Shown: positions 7,999-14,997, numbered from the stretch's first letter. The stretch is DNA of 16,387 nucleotides from Erythrobacter sp. UBA2510 (GCA_002341345.1 DDNW01000174.1:6079-22465), one strand, 5' to 3'. Notes: generated by a model from the letters alone, not told the origin. Translations and numbers: made by a program.

Positions 7999-9759
7999 TC
8001 AGGCAGCCAGCTTGATCGGCGCTATCTCGCCCGAAAGATACAGTCGCTTCGCCTTGGCACGGCTGAGCTTGCCAGAGCTGGTGCGAGGCAGGGTGCGCGG
8101 CGGGACCAGTTCGACCACGCAATTCACGCCCGTGACCGCGCGCACCTTGTCGGCGATCTGGTCGCGCAGCTTGCGGCGCTCTTCAGGGTCGGACACGCGG
8201 CAATGGACGAGCACGGCGGGTGCTTCCTCGCCATTCTCGGTCTCGACCGCGAAGGCTGCGATATCGCCATGGTTGAAACCGGGCAGTTGCTCCACCGCCC
8301 ATTCGATGTCCTGCGGCCAGTGGTTGCGACCGTTGATGATAATCATGTCCTTGGCACGGCCGACCACGAACAGATAGCCATCGGCCATATAGCCCATGTC
8401 GCCGGTATCGAGCCAAGCTCCGTTTCCATCTTCACTTGGGACAAGGCATGCCTCGGTCGCTTCGACGTCACGGAAATAGGAATGCATGACGCTCGGCCCG
8501 CGGCACCAGACCTTGCCGATCTGGTGGTCGGCCTTGAGCGCGCCGTTCTCGCCGCGAATCTCGACATCCATGTCGGGCAGCGGTTTGCCGCAATTGACGA
8601 TCGCGCGGTAACGGGCAGGGCGCGACAGGTCGCGCGGACGGCCCGACAGGCGCTCTTCCTCGACCAGTTCGACGCGGATGCCTTCGCCCGGCGGCATCAC
8701 CGTGACCGCCAGCGTCGCTTCGGCGAGACCGTAGCTGGGGGTGAAGGCAGCGGCCTTGAAACCGGCGGGCGCGAAGGCGTTGACGAAGTTCTGCATGACG
8801 TCAGGGCGGATCATGTCCGCGCCATTGCCTGCCAGCCGCCAGCGCGACAGGTCGAGCCGTTCCTCGATGTTCGACTGGCTGGAGATGCGCCGGGCGCAGA
8901 TGTCGTAGCCGAAGGTCGGCGAATAGCTCAGCGTCGTGCCCTTGTTGCGGCTGATCAGGTCGAGCCAGGCGAGCGGACGGCGCGCGAAATGCTCGGTCTT
9001 GAGATAATCGACGCTCATCTGGTTGGCGATCAGCGACAGGAAGCAGCCGACCAGACCCATGTCGTGATACCACGGCAGCCAGCTGACCACGCGGTCGCCC
9101 TCGCCGACATTCATCGTCGTCGCATGGCCATAAAGGTTGTGCAGCAGCGCCTTGTGCGTCACCGCGACCCCGGTCGGGAAACGGGTCGAGCCGGATGAAT
9201 ATTGCAGGTAGCAGATATCGTCCGGACTGGCTTCGGGCAGATCGACTTGCGGAGCAGCGCGCGTCGCAAAGCTTTCCCAATCCATCCCTGTGCAGTTCTG
9301 CCGTGCGGCAGCAGCGCCGGCCATTTCGCCGATTTCCGCCGGATAGAGAAGGATCTTCGGGTCGCAGCTCGAAAGTTGCACCGCCAGCTGCTCGATATAG
9401 CTGTCCTTACCCCCGAACGAGGTCGGCAGCGGCAACGGCACCGGCCATGCGCCGGTGTAGATGCAGGCGCAGAACAAAGCAGCGAATTCAGGGCCGGTCT
9501 CGGCCACCAGCGCCACGCGGTCGCCCTTGGCGATGCCGAAGTCGGTCAACCGCCAGGCCATCGCCAGCGCATCCTCGCGCAGTTCCGCATAGGGATAGGC
9601 GCGTTCCAGATTGCCGCGCGCATCGTGGAAGTTCAGCCCCTTGCGGCTCTTGGCTGCATAGTCGATCGCATCGCTGAAGGTCGCGAAGTCCGAACGGATG
9701 CGCGGCAGCGGGCAATCGTTGGGGGTGGGGGTGCCTGTAAGGCGAGTCGGTTCGCTCAT
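7999..9759 (-). CDS. Fatty acyl-AMP ligase (FAAL), ANL superfamily
   Basis: Activates fatty acids as acyl-adenylates, normally for transfer to an acyl carrier protein or PKS/NRPS rather than to CoA. From ATG 9759 the protein has 586 aa. Adenylation motifs in order: P-loop YSSGSTRFPTGV (187-198), LPWYHDMGLVG (228-238), YGLAE (343-347), DTGDMGY (451-457), GRAKDMIIINGRNHWPQDIE (467-486) and the C-terminal lysine in SSGKLSR (Lys564). The LPWYHDMGLVG and GRNHWPQDIE forms are characteristic of FAALs. In-frame upstream codons would add 34 basic residues (GTG/ATG at up to 9861), but that stretch looks non-coding. The ribosome site before ATG 9759 is weak (AGGG about 13 nt upstream). No carrier protein, PKS or acyltransferase gene lies alongside, so the acceptor is unknown. 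Confidence 0.88.
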   Translation of the reverse strand: MSEPTRLTGTPTPNDCPLPRIRSDFATFSDAIDYAAKSRKGLNFHDARGNLERAYPYAELREDALAMAWRLTDFGIAKGDRVALVAETGPEFAALFCACIYTGAWPVPLPLPTSFGGKDSYIEQLAVQLSSCDPKILLYPAEIGEMAGAAAARQNCTGMDWESFATRAAPQVDLPEASPDDICYLQYSSGSTRFPTGVAVTHKALLHNLYGHATTMNVGEGDRVVSWLPWYHDMGLVGCFLSLIANQMSVDYLKTEHFARRPLAWLDLISRNKGTTLSYSPTFGYDICARRISSQSNIEERLDLSRWRLAGNGADMIRPDVMQNFVNAFAPAGFKAAAFTPSYGLAEATLAVTVMPPGEGIRVELVEEERLSGRPRDLSRPARYRAIVNCGKPLPDMDVEIRGENGALKADHQIGKVWCRGPSVMHSYFRDVEATEACLVPSEDGNGAWLDTGDMGYMADGYLFVVGRAKDMIIINGRNHWPQDIEWAVEQLPGFNHGDIAAFAVETENGEEAPAVLVHCRVSDPEERRKLRDQIADKVRAVTGVNCVVELVPPRTLPRTSSGKLSRAKAKRLYLSGEIAPIKLAA

Positions 9760-9894
9760 ATCGTTAAGGAGTACCCTTTGTAGCGCGCTCTTACGGCGCC
9801 TCCTCAAATAATGAGAGCGGTGCCGAAACATCCGGATCGACACCGCCACGATCTTTCCCATTTGATAGGAAGTGTGGCACGAATAAGGCCAATC

Positions 9895-10470
9895 ATGCCA
9901 TCTTTACAAGCGAGTCAACGGCGAAAGAAGGGCAAAAAGCCGCTCGATCGGCAGGCGCTGGAGCAAATGGCGCTTGCCTATGTGGCGCGTTATGCGACCA
10001 GCTCTGCGAAGCTAGTTGCTTATCTTAAAAGGAAAATTCGTGAGCGTGGCTGGCTGGATGACGAGCCGCCATCAGACCCCGAGGCATTGGCTGAGCGCTA
10101 TGTCGAACTGGGCTATATCGACGATGCAGCTTTTGCACGAATACGACAGGACGGTCTTTTGCGGCGGGGTTATGGTAAACGCCGGGTCGATCAGGCGTTG
10201 GGGGCTGCGGGCATCGACGAGGGGCTGCGCGAGGAAATTTCGCCCGGAGAGGCCGCGCGCCGCCATGCGCTGCTGGCCTTCATGAAGCGGCGGCGCTTCG
10301 GCCCCTTCGCCACCGAGCCGCCCGATCGCGAGAAGCGCGAGAAGCAGCTTGCGGCGATGCTGCGGGCAGGCCATTCCCTTGACGACGCGCGCGAGCTGGC
10401 CGACCTCGACACGCCAAAGGCGGCGGAAGAATGGGCGCATGAACTGGACGATGACTGCTATGAAGACTGA
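9895..10470 (+). CDS. recX: Regulatory protein RecX
   Basis: RecX binds RecA filaments and modulates recombination and SOS activity. The 191-aa protein is helical and basic, with the three-helix repeats of the family: ALAYVARYATSSAKLVAYLKRKIRERGW, RYVELGYIDDAAFARIRQD, and RRGYGKRRVDQALGAAGI, the most diagnostic part. The start at ATG 9895 has AAGG about 7 nt upstream; in-frame codons back to 9811 overlap the divergent intergenic region and are unlikely. recA is not adjacent. Its 3' end overlaps the start of the DUF192 gene by 11 nt, so the two probably form an operon. Confidence 0.88.
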   Translation: MPSLQASQRRKKGKKPLDRQALEQMALAYVARYATSSAKLVAYLKRKIRERGWLDDEPPSDPEALAERYVELGYIDDAAFARIRQDGLLRRGYGKRRVDQALGAAGIDEGLREEISPGEAARRHALLAFMKRRRFGPFATEPPDREKREKQLAAMLRAGHSLDDARELADLDTPKAAEEWAHELDDDCYED

Positions 10471-10972
10471 CCTGCGATTTGCCATCTGCGCGGCGGCGGC
10501 GCTGATGTTTGCCGCCTGCTCGCCGCAGGCCGCCAGCGAGCCTTCGCCGAGCGCATCCACCACGAGCGAGGCGGAGGAAGCAGCGGTACACCCGGTTTCC
10601 GGACTGCCTGTAATCCCTGTCACGCTCATGCTCGCCAGCGGGGCGCATGTTATCGATGCCGAGCTGGCGAGCAGTGATCAGGAAAAGGCGCGGGGCCTGA
10701 TGTTCCGCACCGAAATGGGCGCGGACGAGGGCATGCTGTTCGATTACACCGACAAACCGCATGTGCTCAGCTTCTGGATGAAGAACACGGTGATCCCGCT
10801 CGACATCATCTTCATCGATGCCGACCGGCGGGTGATCAACGTGGCGGCGAACGCGGTTCCCTATTCGCAAACGCCGGTCATGGCCGACGGGATGGGGATC
10901 GCCGTGCTTGAACTCAACGGTGGCCGTGCGGCGGAACTCGGCATCGAACCGGGCACGCAGCTGGATTGGTGA
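10460..10972 (+). CDS. DUF192 family lipoprotein
   Basis: A 170-aa exported protein. It begins MKTDLRFAICAAAALMFAAC, a lipoprotein signal peptide with lipobox FAAC and Cys20 as the modified residue. A Ser/Glu-rich linker follows, then a DUF192 domain (about 52-170) with GLMFRTEMGADEGMLFDY, FWMKNTVIPLDIIFID and a C-terminal VLELNGGRAAELGIEPG. DUF192 function is unknown. I prefer ATG 10460 over the ATG at 10451 because the signal peptide starts cleanly there and GGA lies about 11 nt upstream. The start lies inside recX. Confidence 0.87.
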   Translation: MKTDLRFAICAAAALMFAACSPQAASEPSPSASTTSEAEEAAVHPVSGLPVIPVTLMLASGAHVIDAELASSDQEKARGLMFRTEMGADEGMLFDYTDKPHVLSFWMKNTVIPLDIIFIDADRRVINVAANAVPYSQTPVMADGMGIAVLELNGGRAAELGIEPGTQLDW

Positions 10973-10992
10973 GGTCATCGGCATCGGCAAAG

Positions 10993-11010
10993 GCCAATTC
11001 TCGTATTGGC
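10993..11010 (+). other. Small inverted repeat in the DUF192-NDUFA12 gap
   Basis: GCCAAT (10993-10998) and ATTGGC (11005-11010) form a perfect 6-bp stem with a 6-nt loop inside the 71-nt gap. No T-run follows, so it is not an obvious terminator; it may be an operator or a processing hairpin. Confidence 0.3.
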
Positions 11011-11043
11011 GCTGCAGGCGTTATAGGCTAACCGGCTCTCGCA

Positions 11044-11442
11044 ATGGGAATCCTCGGCAAGATCTTCACCTGGTGGGACGGCGCCACTATCGGCACCTCG
11101 CTCTGGTCGGCGCGCAACGGCGAACATGTCGGCACCGATGCGCAGGGCAATAAATATTACCGCACAAAGAAGGTGAAGGACGGCCAGCGCGAACGGCGCT
11201 GGGTTATTTACAATGGCGCCAACGACGCCAGCCGGGTGCCCAGCGAATGGCATGGCTGGCTGCACGGTTCGTATGACGAGCTGCCCGAAAGCCACCTTGC
11301 GCCGCCGCGCATCTGGGAAGCGGATTATACCCCCAATGCCACGGGCACTGTCGCGGCCTATCGCCCGGCGGGCGCGCTGGAGCGTGGCGGCGTGCGGGCC
11401 CGCGCCACCGGCGATTACGAAGCGTGGGCGCCCGACGCCTGA
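11044..11442 (+). CDS. NADH:ubiquinone oxidoreductase accessory subunit, NDUFA12 family
   Basis: Bacterial counterpart of the mitochondrial complex I accessory subunit NDUFA12 (B17.2), found in alphaproteobacterial complex I. The 132-aa protein shows the family pattern: IFTWWDGATIGTSLWSARNGEHVGTDAQGNKYY at the N-terminus, ERRWVIYNG and ASRVPSEWHGWLH in the middle, and a C-terminal AYRPAGALERGG. It is encoded away from the main nuo operon, as is common. The start at ATG 11044 gives the standard N-terminus, although no strong ribosome site precedes it. Its stop shares one base with the next start (TGATG). Confidence 0.92.
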   Translation: MGILGKIFTWWDGATIGTSLWSARNGEHVGTDAQGNKYYRTKKVKDGQRERRWVIYNGANDASRVPSEWHGWLHGSYDELPESHLAPPRIWEADYTPNATGTVAAYRPAGALERGGVRARATGDYEAWAPDA

Positions 11443-11942
11443 TGCGCTGTCCAGCCGCGCTTTCGGCGCTGGCGGCTGTGCTCGTGCTGGCTGCCTGCAG
11501 TGACGAGGCCCCGCCGCCTGAGGCCGAATCGACAGAAATTCCCGACGAGATCGCCCAGCAGGCGCCGCAGCCCGATTTCGAGGTCGATCAGTCGCTCGGT
11601 ACACCGTTGGAAGAGCGGGTGGCGACGCTCGGCCTGATCAACAAGCGCAACAATATCTCGCAGGATATCGAGATCATGCCCGGCGAGTCTAAGCGCGTAG
11701 GCAACGTCATCCTGCGCCTCGCCAGCTGCGAGCGGACCGCACCGTGGGAAGACCCGCCTGAAACCGGCGCCTTCGTGCAGGTGATGGTCAACGATCGGCC
11801 CGATGCCGATTCGGACGCTGAGTGGCAGCGGATTTTCTCCGGCTGGCTGTTCAAGAACTCGCCCGGTCTCAACGTGGTCGAGCACCCGGTCTATGATGTC
11901 TGGGTCAAGGACTGCAAGATGAGCTTTCCCGGAGAGGATTGA
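11442..11942 (+). CDS. DUF2155 domain lipoprotein
   Basis: A 166-aa exported protein with a short lipoprotein signal (lipobox LAAC, Cys19), a Pro/Glu-rich linker and a DUF2155 domain ending in FSGWLFKNSPGLNVVEHPVYDVWVKDC, the hallmark of the family; its two cysteines (in LASCERT and WVKDC) could form a disulfide. Function is unknown, but this gene habitually follows the NDUFA12 gene in alphaproteobacteria (recollection, not checked). The start at 11442 overlaps the NDUFA12 stop as TGATG; a GTG six codons earlier would only prepend residues before the signal peptide. Its last 52 nt overlap the converging aat gene. Confidence 0.87.
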   Translation: MRCPAALSALAAVLVLAACSDEAPPPEAESTEIPDEIAQQAPQPDFEVDQSLGTPLEERVATLGLINKRNNISQDIEIMPGESKRVGNVILRLASCERTAPWEDPPETGAFVQVMVNDRPDADSDAEWQRIFSGWLFKNSPGLNVVEHPVYDVWVKDCKMSFPGED

Positions 11943-12637
11943 CCGGCGGAGGATTGATTGGCCGAAGTTCTGGCCTCCGCCTCGAGCTCGTGCCAGACCC
12001 GATCCAGCGGACGGGCACCTTGTCCCCTGGCTGATTGCGACAGCAGAGCGCGATAATCTTCACGGCTCAGGCTTACGGCCCCTAGCGAGGCGAGGTGATC
12101 GGTCATGAACTGGCAATCGAGCAGGATGAAGCCTGCCCGTCGCATCAGCGCCACCAGCCAAACCAGCGCGACCTTGCTGGCATTGTCGGCGCGGCTGAAC
12201 ATGCTTTCGCCGCAGAAAGTTCTGTCGAAGCTGACACCGTAGAGGCCGCCGACCAGTTCCGGCCCATGTTCGCTATCGCGCCAGCATTCGATCGAATGAG
12301 CGTGGCCTGCCTCGTGCAGCGCGATATAGCTTTGCTCGATCCGCTGGCTGATCCACGTATCCGGATGGTCGGGGCGCGGCGCGGCGCAGGCGGCGACCAC
12401 CTCGCCGAACGCGGTGTCGCAGGTGACGCGGTAGCGGCCCTGCCGCACGATCTTGGCGAGCGAGCGCGATGGAATGAAATTGTCGAGCGGGAAAATCGCC
12501 CGCTCGCGCGGTTCGACCCAGAAGACCTCGCTTTCGTCACGTCCGTCGGCCATCGGGAAAACGCCCCCGCGATAGGCGAGCAGCAGCATCTCGGCCGGGA
12601 TGATCGGGGCGAAGGGCGAATGCATCGTGTCAGGCAT
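11891..12637 (-). CDS. aat: Leucyl/phenylalanyl-tRNA--protein transferase
   Basis: Transfers Leu or Phe from aminoacyl-tRNA to N-terminal Arg/Lys of proteins, marking them for ClpS/ClpAP degradation (N-end rule). From ATG 12637 the protein has 248 aa with all family blocks: LAYRGGVFPMA, SRSLAK, WISQRIEQSYIALHEAGHAHSIECW (split by a few variants), GGLYGVSFDRTFCGESMFS with NASKVAL, and DCQFMTDHLASLGA. A second ATG (12625) is possible; neither has a clear ribosome site. The C-terminal tail (about 35 residues, Ser/Gln-rich) runs 52 nt into the converging DUF2155 gene. An open frame continues upstream to 13018 but crosses the tRNA gene and is not coding. Confidence 0.93.
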   Translation of the reverse strand: MPDTMHSPFAPIIPAEMLLLAYRGGVFPMADGRDESEVFWVEPRERAIFPLDNFIPSRSLAKIVRQGRYRVTCDTAFGEVVAACAAPRPDHPDTWISQRIEQSYIALHEAGHAHSIECWRDSEHGPELVGGLYGVSFDRTFCGESMFSRADNASKVALVWLVALMRRAGFILLDCQFMTDHLASLGAVSLSREDYRALLSQSARGQGARPLDRVWHELEAEARTSANQSSAGQSSPGKLILQSLTQTS

Positions 12638-12675
12638 ATTAGCAGATCGTCCGCTAGGCGTCCTGCTTTCTGACC

Positions 12676-12708
12676 GCTTGCCCGGAGTGCTTGCCCAGAA
12701 TGCTTGCC
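12676..12708 (+). repeat. Three tandem GCTTGCC units with 13-bp period
   Basis: GCTTGCCCGGAGT, GCTTGCCCAGAAT and a partial GCTTGCC follow one another without gaps between aat and tRNA-Trp. The two full units differ at two of 13 positions. The last unit supplies the TTGCC of the candidate tRNA -35 element. Confidence 0.75.
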
Positions 12709-12730
12709 ATGCGCCAATTGCCGATATAGA
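12704..12730 (+). promoter_or_regulatory. Candidate promoter of tRNA-Trp
   Basis: TTGCCA (12704-12709) and TATAGA (12725-12730) are separated by 15 nt, slightly short for sigma-70. Transcription would begin near 12737, leaving a leader of about nine bases before the tRNA, which suits a tRNA gene. Confidence 0.45.
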
Positions 12731-12745
12731 GGCGCGTTTCCCTGC

Positions 12746-12821
12746 AGGGGTGTAGCTCAGCTGGTAGAGCATCGGTCTCCAAAACCGAGGGCCACGGGTT
12801 CGAATCCTGTCACCCCTGCCA
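12746..12821 (+). tRNA. trnW: tRNA-Trp (anticodon CCA)
   Basis: A complete cloverleaf of 76 nt including an encoded CCA tail. The acceptor stem AGGGGTG pairs with CACCCCT, with discriminator G. The anticodon stem TCGGT/ACCGA encloses the loop CTCCAAA, giving anticodon CCA (12779-12781). The T arm ACGGG-TTCGAAT-CCTGT is standard. In many alphaproteobacteria tRNA-Trp lies directly before secE-nusG; here about 2.5 kb separates them. Confidence 0.97.
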
Positions 12822-12907
12822 TCCTTTTTCCGTTCGCTCATCCGGGCGAACATCCTCGTCGCAATTTCCTTCGCTTGCTGTCGCTTCGCTACGGGGCGGT
12901 AGAGTTT

Positions 12908-12944
12908 ATCCTGAGCGGCTACTGCTAGCAGCCAGCCGAAGGGT
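12908..12944 (+). repeat. REP-like palindromic element
   Basis: ATCCTGAG at the left and CGAAGGGT at the right can pair at their ends (with one G-T pair), and GGCT/AGCC with CTGCTAGCAG fold in the centre. It resembles the common alphaproteobacterial intergenic palindrome of the form TCCTGAG...CGAAGG. Only one copy occurs here. Confidence 0.4.
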
Positions 12945-13047
12945 GCGCGCGGTTGCGCTTGTCGGCCTGTGACCCGGGAGGCTAAAGATGGCGCTCCGGG
13001 CCAGCCGCTAACCAGCAAAATTAACCCGTTAACACCTGGCCCTGTGG

Positions 13048-13136
13048 CTCGTCCCGTTTATGGATTGCTCCGTGAAACGTGTTCCACGGGGGAACCGGTA
13101 GTCCTAACGAACCGTTACTTCATACGACGGGACGAG
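13048..13136 (+). repeat. 10-bp perfect inverted repeat bracketing the stress promoter
   Basis: CTCGTCCCGT (13048-13057) and ACGGGACGAG (13127-13136) are exact reverse complements, followed inward by a TATG/CATA pairing. Between them lies a near-palindrome, CCGTGAAACGTGTTCCACGG (13070-13089, 16 of 20 symmetric). The right arm ends just before the AAGGA ribosome site of the 48-aa gene. If transcribed from upstream it would form a closed stem next to that site; alternatively it is a DNA operator. Confidence 0.6.
13091..13116 (+). promoter_or_regulatory. EcfG-type general stress response promoter
   Basis: GGAAC (13091-13095), 17 nt, then CGTT (13113-13116): an exact fit to the alphaproteobacterial general-stress sigma factor consensus GGAAC-N16/17-CGTT. 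The predicted start near 13124 gives a leader of about 28 nt with AAGGA (13138-13142) nine bases before the ATG at 13152. I found no second exact match in the other intergenic gaps. Confidence 0.65.
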
Positions 13137-13151
13137 AGAAGGACACGACCA

Positions 13152-13298
13152 ATGGGCAATTCATACCGCTCTAGCCGGCCCGATAGCTGGGTTCAGCCGC
13201 GCCCTTATACCGACGCTACGCTGCGCTACATGGCGCATGGCCCGATCCAGTCGATGCACCAGCCGACCTTCCTGGAGCGACTTTTCGGTCGCCGTTAA
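13152..13298 (+). CDS. Small hypothetical protein, 48 aa, probably stress-induced
   Basis: I do not recognise this family. The protein begins MGNSYRSSRPDSW and ends FLERLFGRR; it is polar, Arg/Ser/Pro-rich, has no membrane segment or signal peptide, and carries a net positive charge. Support for a real gene: a well-spaced ribosome site (AAGGA, 9 nt before ATG), an EcfG-type promoter at the right distance, and a hairpin soon after the stop. An in-frame extension back to 12969 would pass through the promoter and is unlikely. The context suggests a role in general stress, which is inference. Confidence 0.65.
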   Translation: MGNSYRSSRPDSWVQPRPYTDATLRYMAHGPIQSMHQPTFLERLFGRR

Positions 13299-13320
13299 CC
13301 GGGGTTTACGGCCCAGTCTT

Positions 13321-13353
13321 CGGCGTCGCCCTCTACCCGGTCGAGCGACGCCG
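13321..13353. terminator. Strong hairpin between convergent genes, possible bidirectional terminator
   Basis: CGGCGTCGC (13321-13329) and GCGACGCCG (13345-13353) form a perfect 9-bp GC-rich stem with a 15-nt loop, between the stop of the 48-aa gene and the stop of the symporter gene. There is no clear T-tract on either side, so it may act weakly or only protect 3' ends. Confidence 0.45.
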
Positions 13354-13375
13354 CAAAGTTACGTTTGGGGTGCGA

Positions 13376-14911
13376 TCAATATTCTTCGGGCTCCTCGGGC
13401 GTAGCACGGATATGGTCTGGGCCAGCCTTGCGCTCGCCCTTGGCCAGCTTGAACACAACGCCTGACAGCAGCGCGAGTGCCAGCAGATTGGGCAGCGCCA
13501 TCGCCGCGTTGGAAATATCGCCGAGGCGCCAGACCAAGGCCAGGTCCTGCGACGACCCGAAATAAATCACCACGCACCACAGCACGCGCCAGATAATGTG
13601 CAGCGTCTTTTCCCCCTTCAGCGTTGAGCCGGGTACCCGGTCATAGAGGAAGGTGATCGCCCGCTCGCCATAATAGGACCAGGTGAGCAGGGTGGTGAAG
13701 ACGAACAGGATCAGCGCCAGGCTGGCTACCAGCGTGCCGACCGGGATCGAACCGATCTCGAACGGGAAGGCCGCAGCGAAGGCACCGCTGGTCATGGCGA
13801 AGCCTTCCAGGTCCGAATTCCACGCATGCAGCACGGGCTGACCGCCGCCGGTGAACGGCCCTTCCACCGTCAGAACCACCAGCGCGGTCATGGTGCAGAT
13901 CACGATCGTGTCGATGAAGGTGCCGAGCATGGCCATGCGGCCCTGCTGTTCCGGGTCGTCGGTCTGCGCCACGGCGTGGGCGATCGGGGTCGAACCCTGC
14001 CCGGCCTCGTTCGAGAACAGCCCACGCGCCACGCCTGCGCGGATCGCCATCATGATCGCCGCCCCCAGGAAGCCGCCGGTCGCGGCCTGCGGGTTGAAGG
14101 CGCCGTTGAAAATCAGGCTGAAGGTTTCAGGGATGTCCTGGATGTTGAGAATGATCGCGATGATCGCCATCACGATATAGGCGGCGGCCATGAACGGCAC
14201 GACTTTCTCGGCCACGTTGCCGATCGACTTGATGCCGCCAATGATGACGATGAAGACCAGCACGGCGACGATCAGGCCGCCGAGCCATTCCTCGATCCCG
14301 AACAACTCGTTGAGGCCGTCCGCAACGGCGTTGGCCTGTACGGTATTGCCAGTAACAAGTGCAGAGAACAGGGTGCCGAGGCAAAAGACCACCGCCAGCC
14401 ACGTCCACTTGGGGCCAAGGCCGATCATGATGTAGCTCATCGGACCGCCGCGATAGGTGCCCGCGCTGGTTTTCTCACGATAGCGGATCGCCAGCGCGCC
14501 TTCGGCAAAGGCCAGTGCCATCCCGACCAGTGCGGTGATCCACATCCAGAAGATCGCGCCCGGCCCGCCCAGAGCAATGGCCGTGGCAACGCCCGCAAGG
14601 TTACCGGTGCCGACTTGTCCCGACAGCGCAGTAGAGAGCGCGGCGAAGGGACTGATCTCGCCTGCGCCTGCACCCTTGCGGCCCTTGAATAGGCCGGCAA
14701 AGGCGCTGCCCAGCTTCACGATCGGGTAGAACCGCAGGCCCGCCATGATGAACAGGCCGACGCCCAGCAGGATCAGCGTCATCGGGGGTATCGGCTGTCC
14801 CCCGATCGACAGCCAGCCCAGAATTTCGCCATTCCATGTGCCGCCCCAGATGAAGTCGGAGACATTGGTGACGTGGTCGATCAGTTCGACCTGTTGTTCC
14901 GGTGCTGCCAC
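13376..14911 (-). CDS. Sodium:alanine/glycine symporter, AGCS family
   Basis: A 511-aa inner-membrane transporter that imports small neutral amino acids (alanine, glycine) with sodium; the exact substrate cannot be read from sequence. About ten hydrophobic helices are visible. The family signature GGPGAIFWMWITALVG lies at 115-130, preceded by SGQVGTGNLAGVA, and followed by YRGGPMSYIM and GLFSNEAGQGSTPIAHA, all typical of AGCS. The start is a GTG at 14911; an AGGGG lies about 12 nt upstream and no ATG occurs before residue 44, which would cut into the first helix. The gene opposes the secE direction and sits between tRNA-Trp and secE, an unusual place. A dyad lies about 90 nt upstream. Confidence 0.93.
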   Translation of the reverse strand: MAAPEQQVELIDHVTNVSDFIWGGTWNGEILGWLSIGGQPIPPMTLILLGVGLFIMAGLRFYPIVKLGSAFAGLFKGRKGAGAGEISPFAALSTALSGQVGTGNLAGVATAIALGGPGAIFWMWITALVGMALAFAEGALAIRYREKTSAGTYRGGPMSYIMIGLGPKWTWLAVVFCLGTLFSALVTGNTVQANAVADGLNELFGIEEWLGGLIVAVLVFIVIIGGIKSIGNVAEKVVPFMAAAYIVMAIIAIILNIQDIPETFSLIFNGAFNPQAATGGFLGAAIMMAIRAGVARGLFSNEAGQGSTPIAHAVAQTDDPEQQGRMAMLGTFIDTIVICTMTALVVLTVEGPFTGGGQPVLHAWNSDLEGFAMTSGAFAAAFPFEIGSIPVGTLVASLALILFVFTTLLTWSYYGERAITFLYDRVPGSTLKGEKTLHIIWRVLWCVVIYFGSSQDLALVWRLGDISNAAMALPNLLALALLSGVVFKLAKGERKAGPDHIRATPEEPEEY

Positions 14912-14997
14912 TTGCGCGATACCCCTGCTTATTGTCCCGGTGAGAAGGGGCGGAAGCTAGTGCGGCATTTCCATGCTGGCTAGAGAAAATATTGCAC

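Larger units (their letters stand above)
12822..13151 (+). other. Gene-poor stretch between tRNA-Trp and the 48-aa gene
   Basis: Contains a hairpin GTTCGC/GCGAAC just after the tRNA (its T-run precedes the stem, so it is not a normal terminator), a REP-like palindrome, TTAAC-CC-GTTAA (13021-13032), a 10-bp inverted repeat bracketing an EcfG-type promoter, and a seven-codon ATG frame (12988-13011) preceded by GGGAGG. I see no longer credible gene. Confidence 0.6.

Noticed and set aside
7969..8007. GCTGCC/GGCAGC inverted repeat between the MAPEG and FAAL stops as a terminator
   Set aside because: The loop is 27 nt, the stem is only 6 bp and lies partly in the FAAL gene, and there is no T-tract.
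9760..9861. N-terminal extension of the acyl-AMP ligase by 34 residues
   Set aside because: The added residues are Arg/His-rich and unlike any FAAL start, and they lie in the divergent promoter region of recX.
12826..12853. Terminator for tRNA-Trp (GTTCGC/GCGAAC hairpin)
   Set aside because: The T-run lies before the stem instead of after it, and on the minus strand no T-run follows either.
13021..13033. CtrA-like site in TTAACCCGTTAAC
   Set aside because: The CtrA consensus needs TTAA-N7-TTAAC; the spacer here is only 4 nt.
13070..13089. Similarity to a ParB parS site in CCGTGAAACGTGTTCCACGG
   Set aside because: The GTGAAAC and GTTCCAC half-sites are present but face outward, the reverse of a parS site, and the next GGAAC is out of register.
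13826..14692. 288-aa plus-strand frame opposite the AGCS gene
   Set aside because: The product is His/Asp/Arg-rich with no family pattern, while the minus strand encodes a complete symporter.
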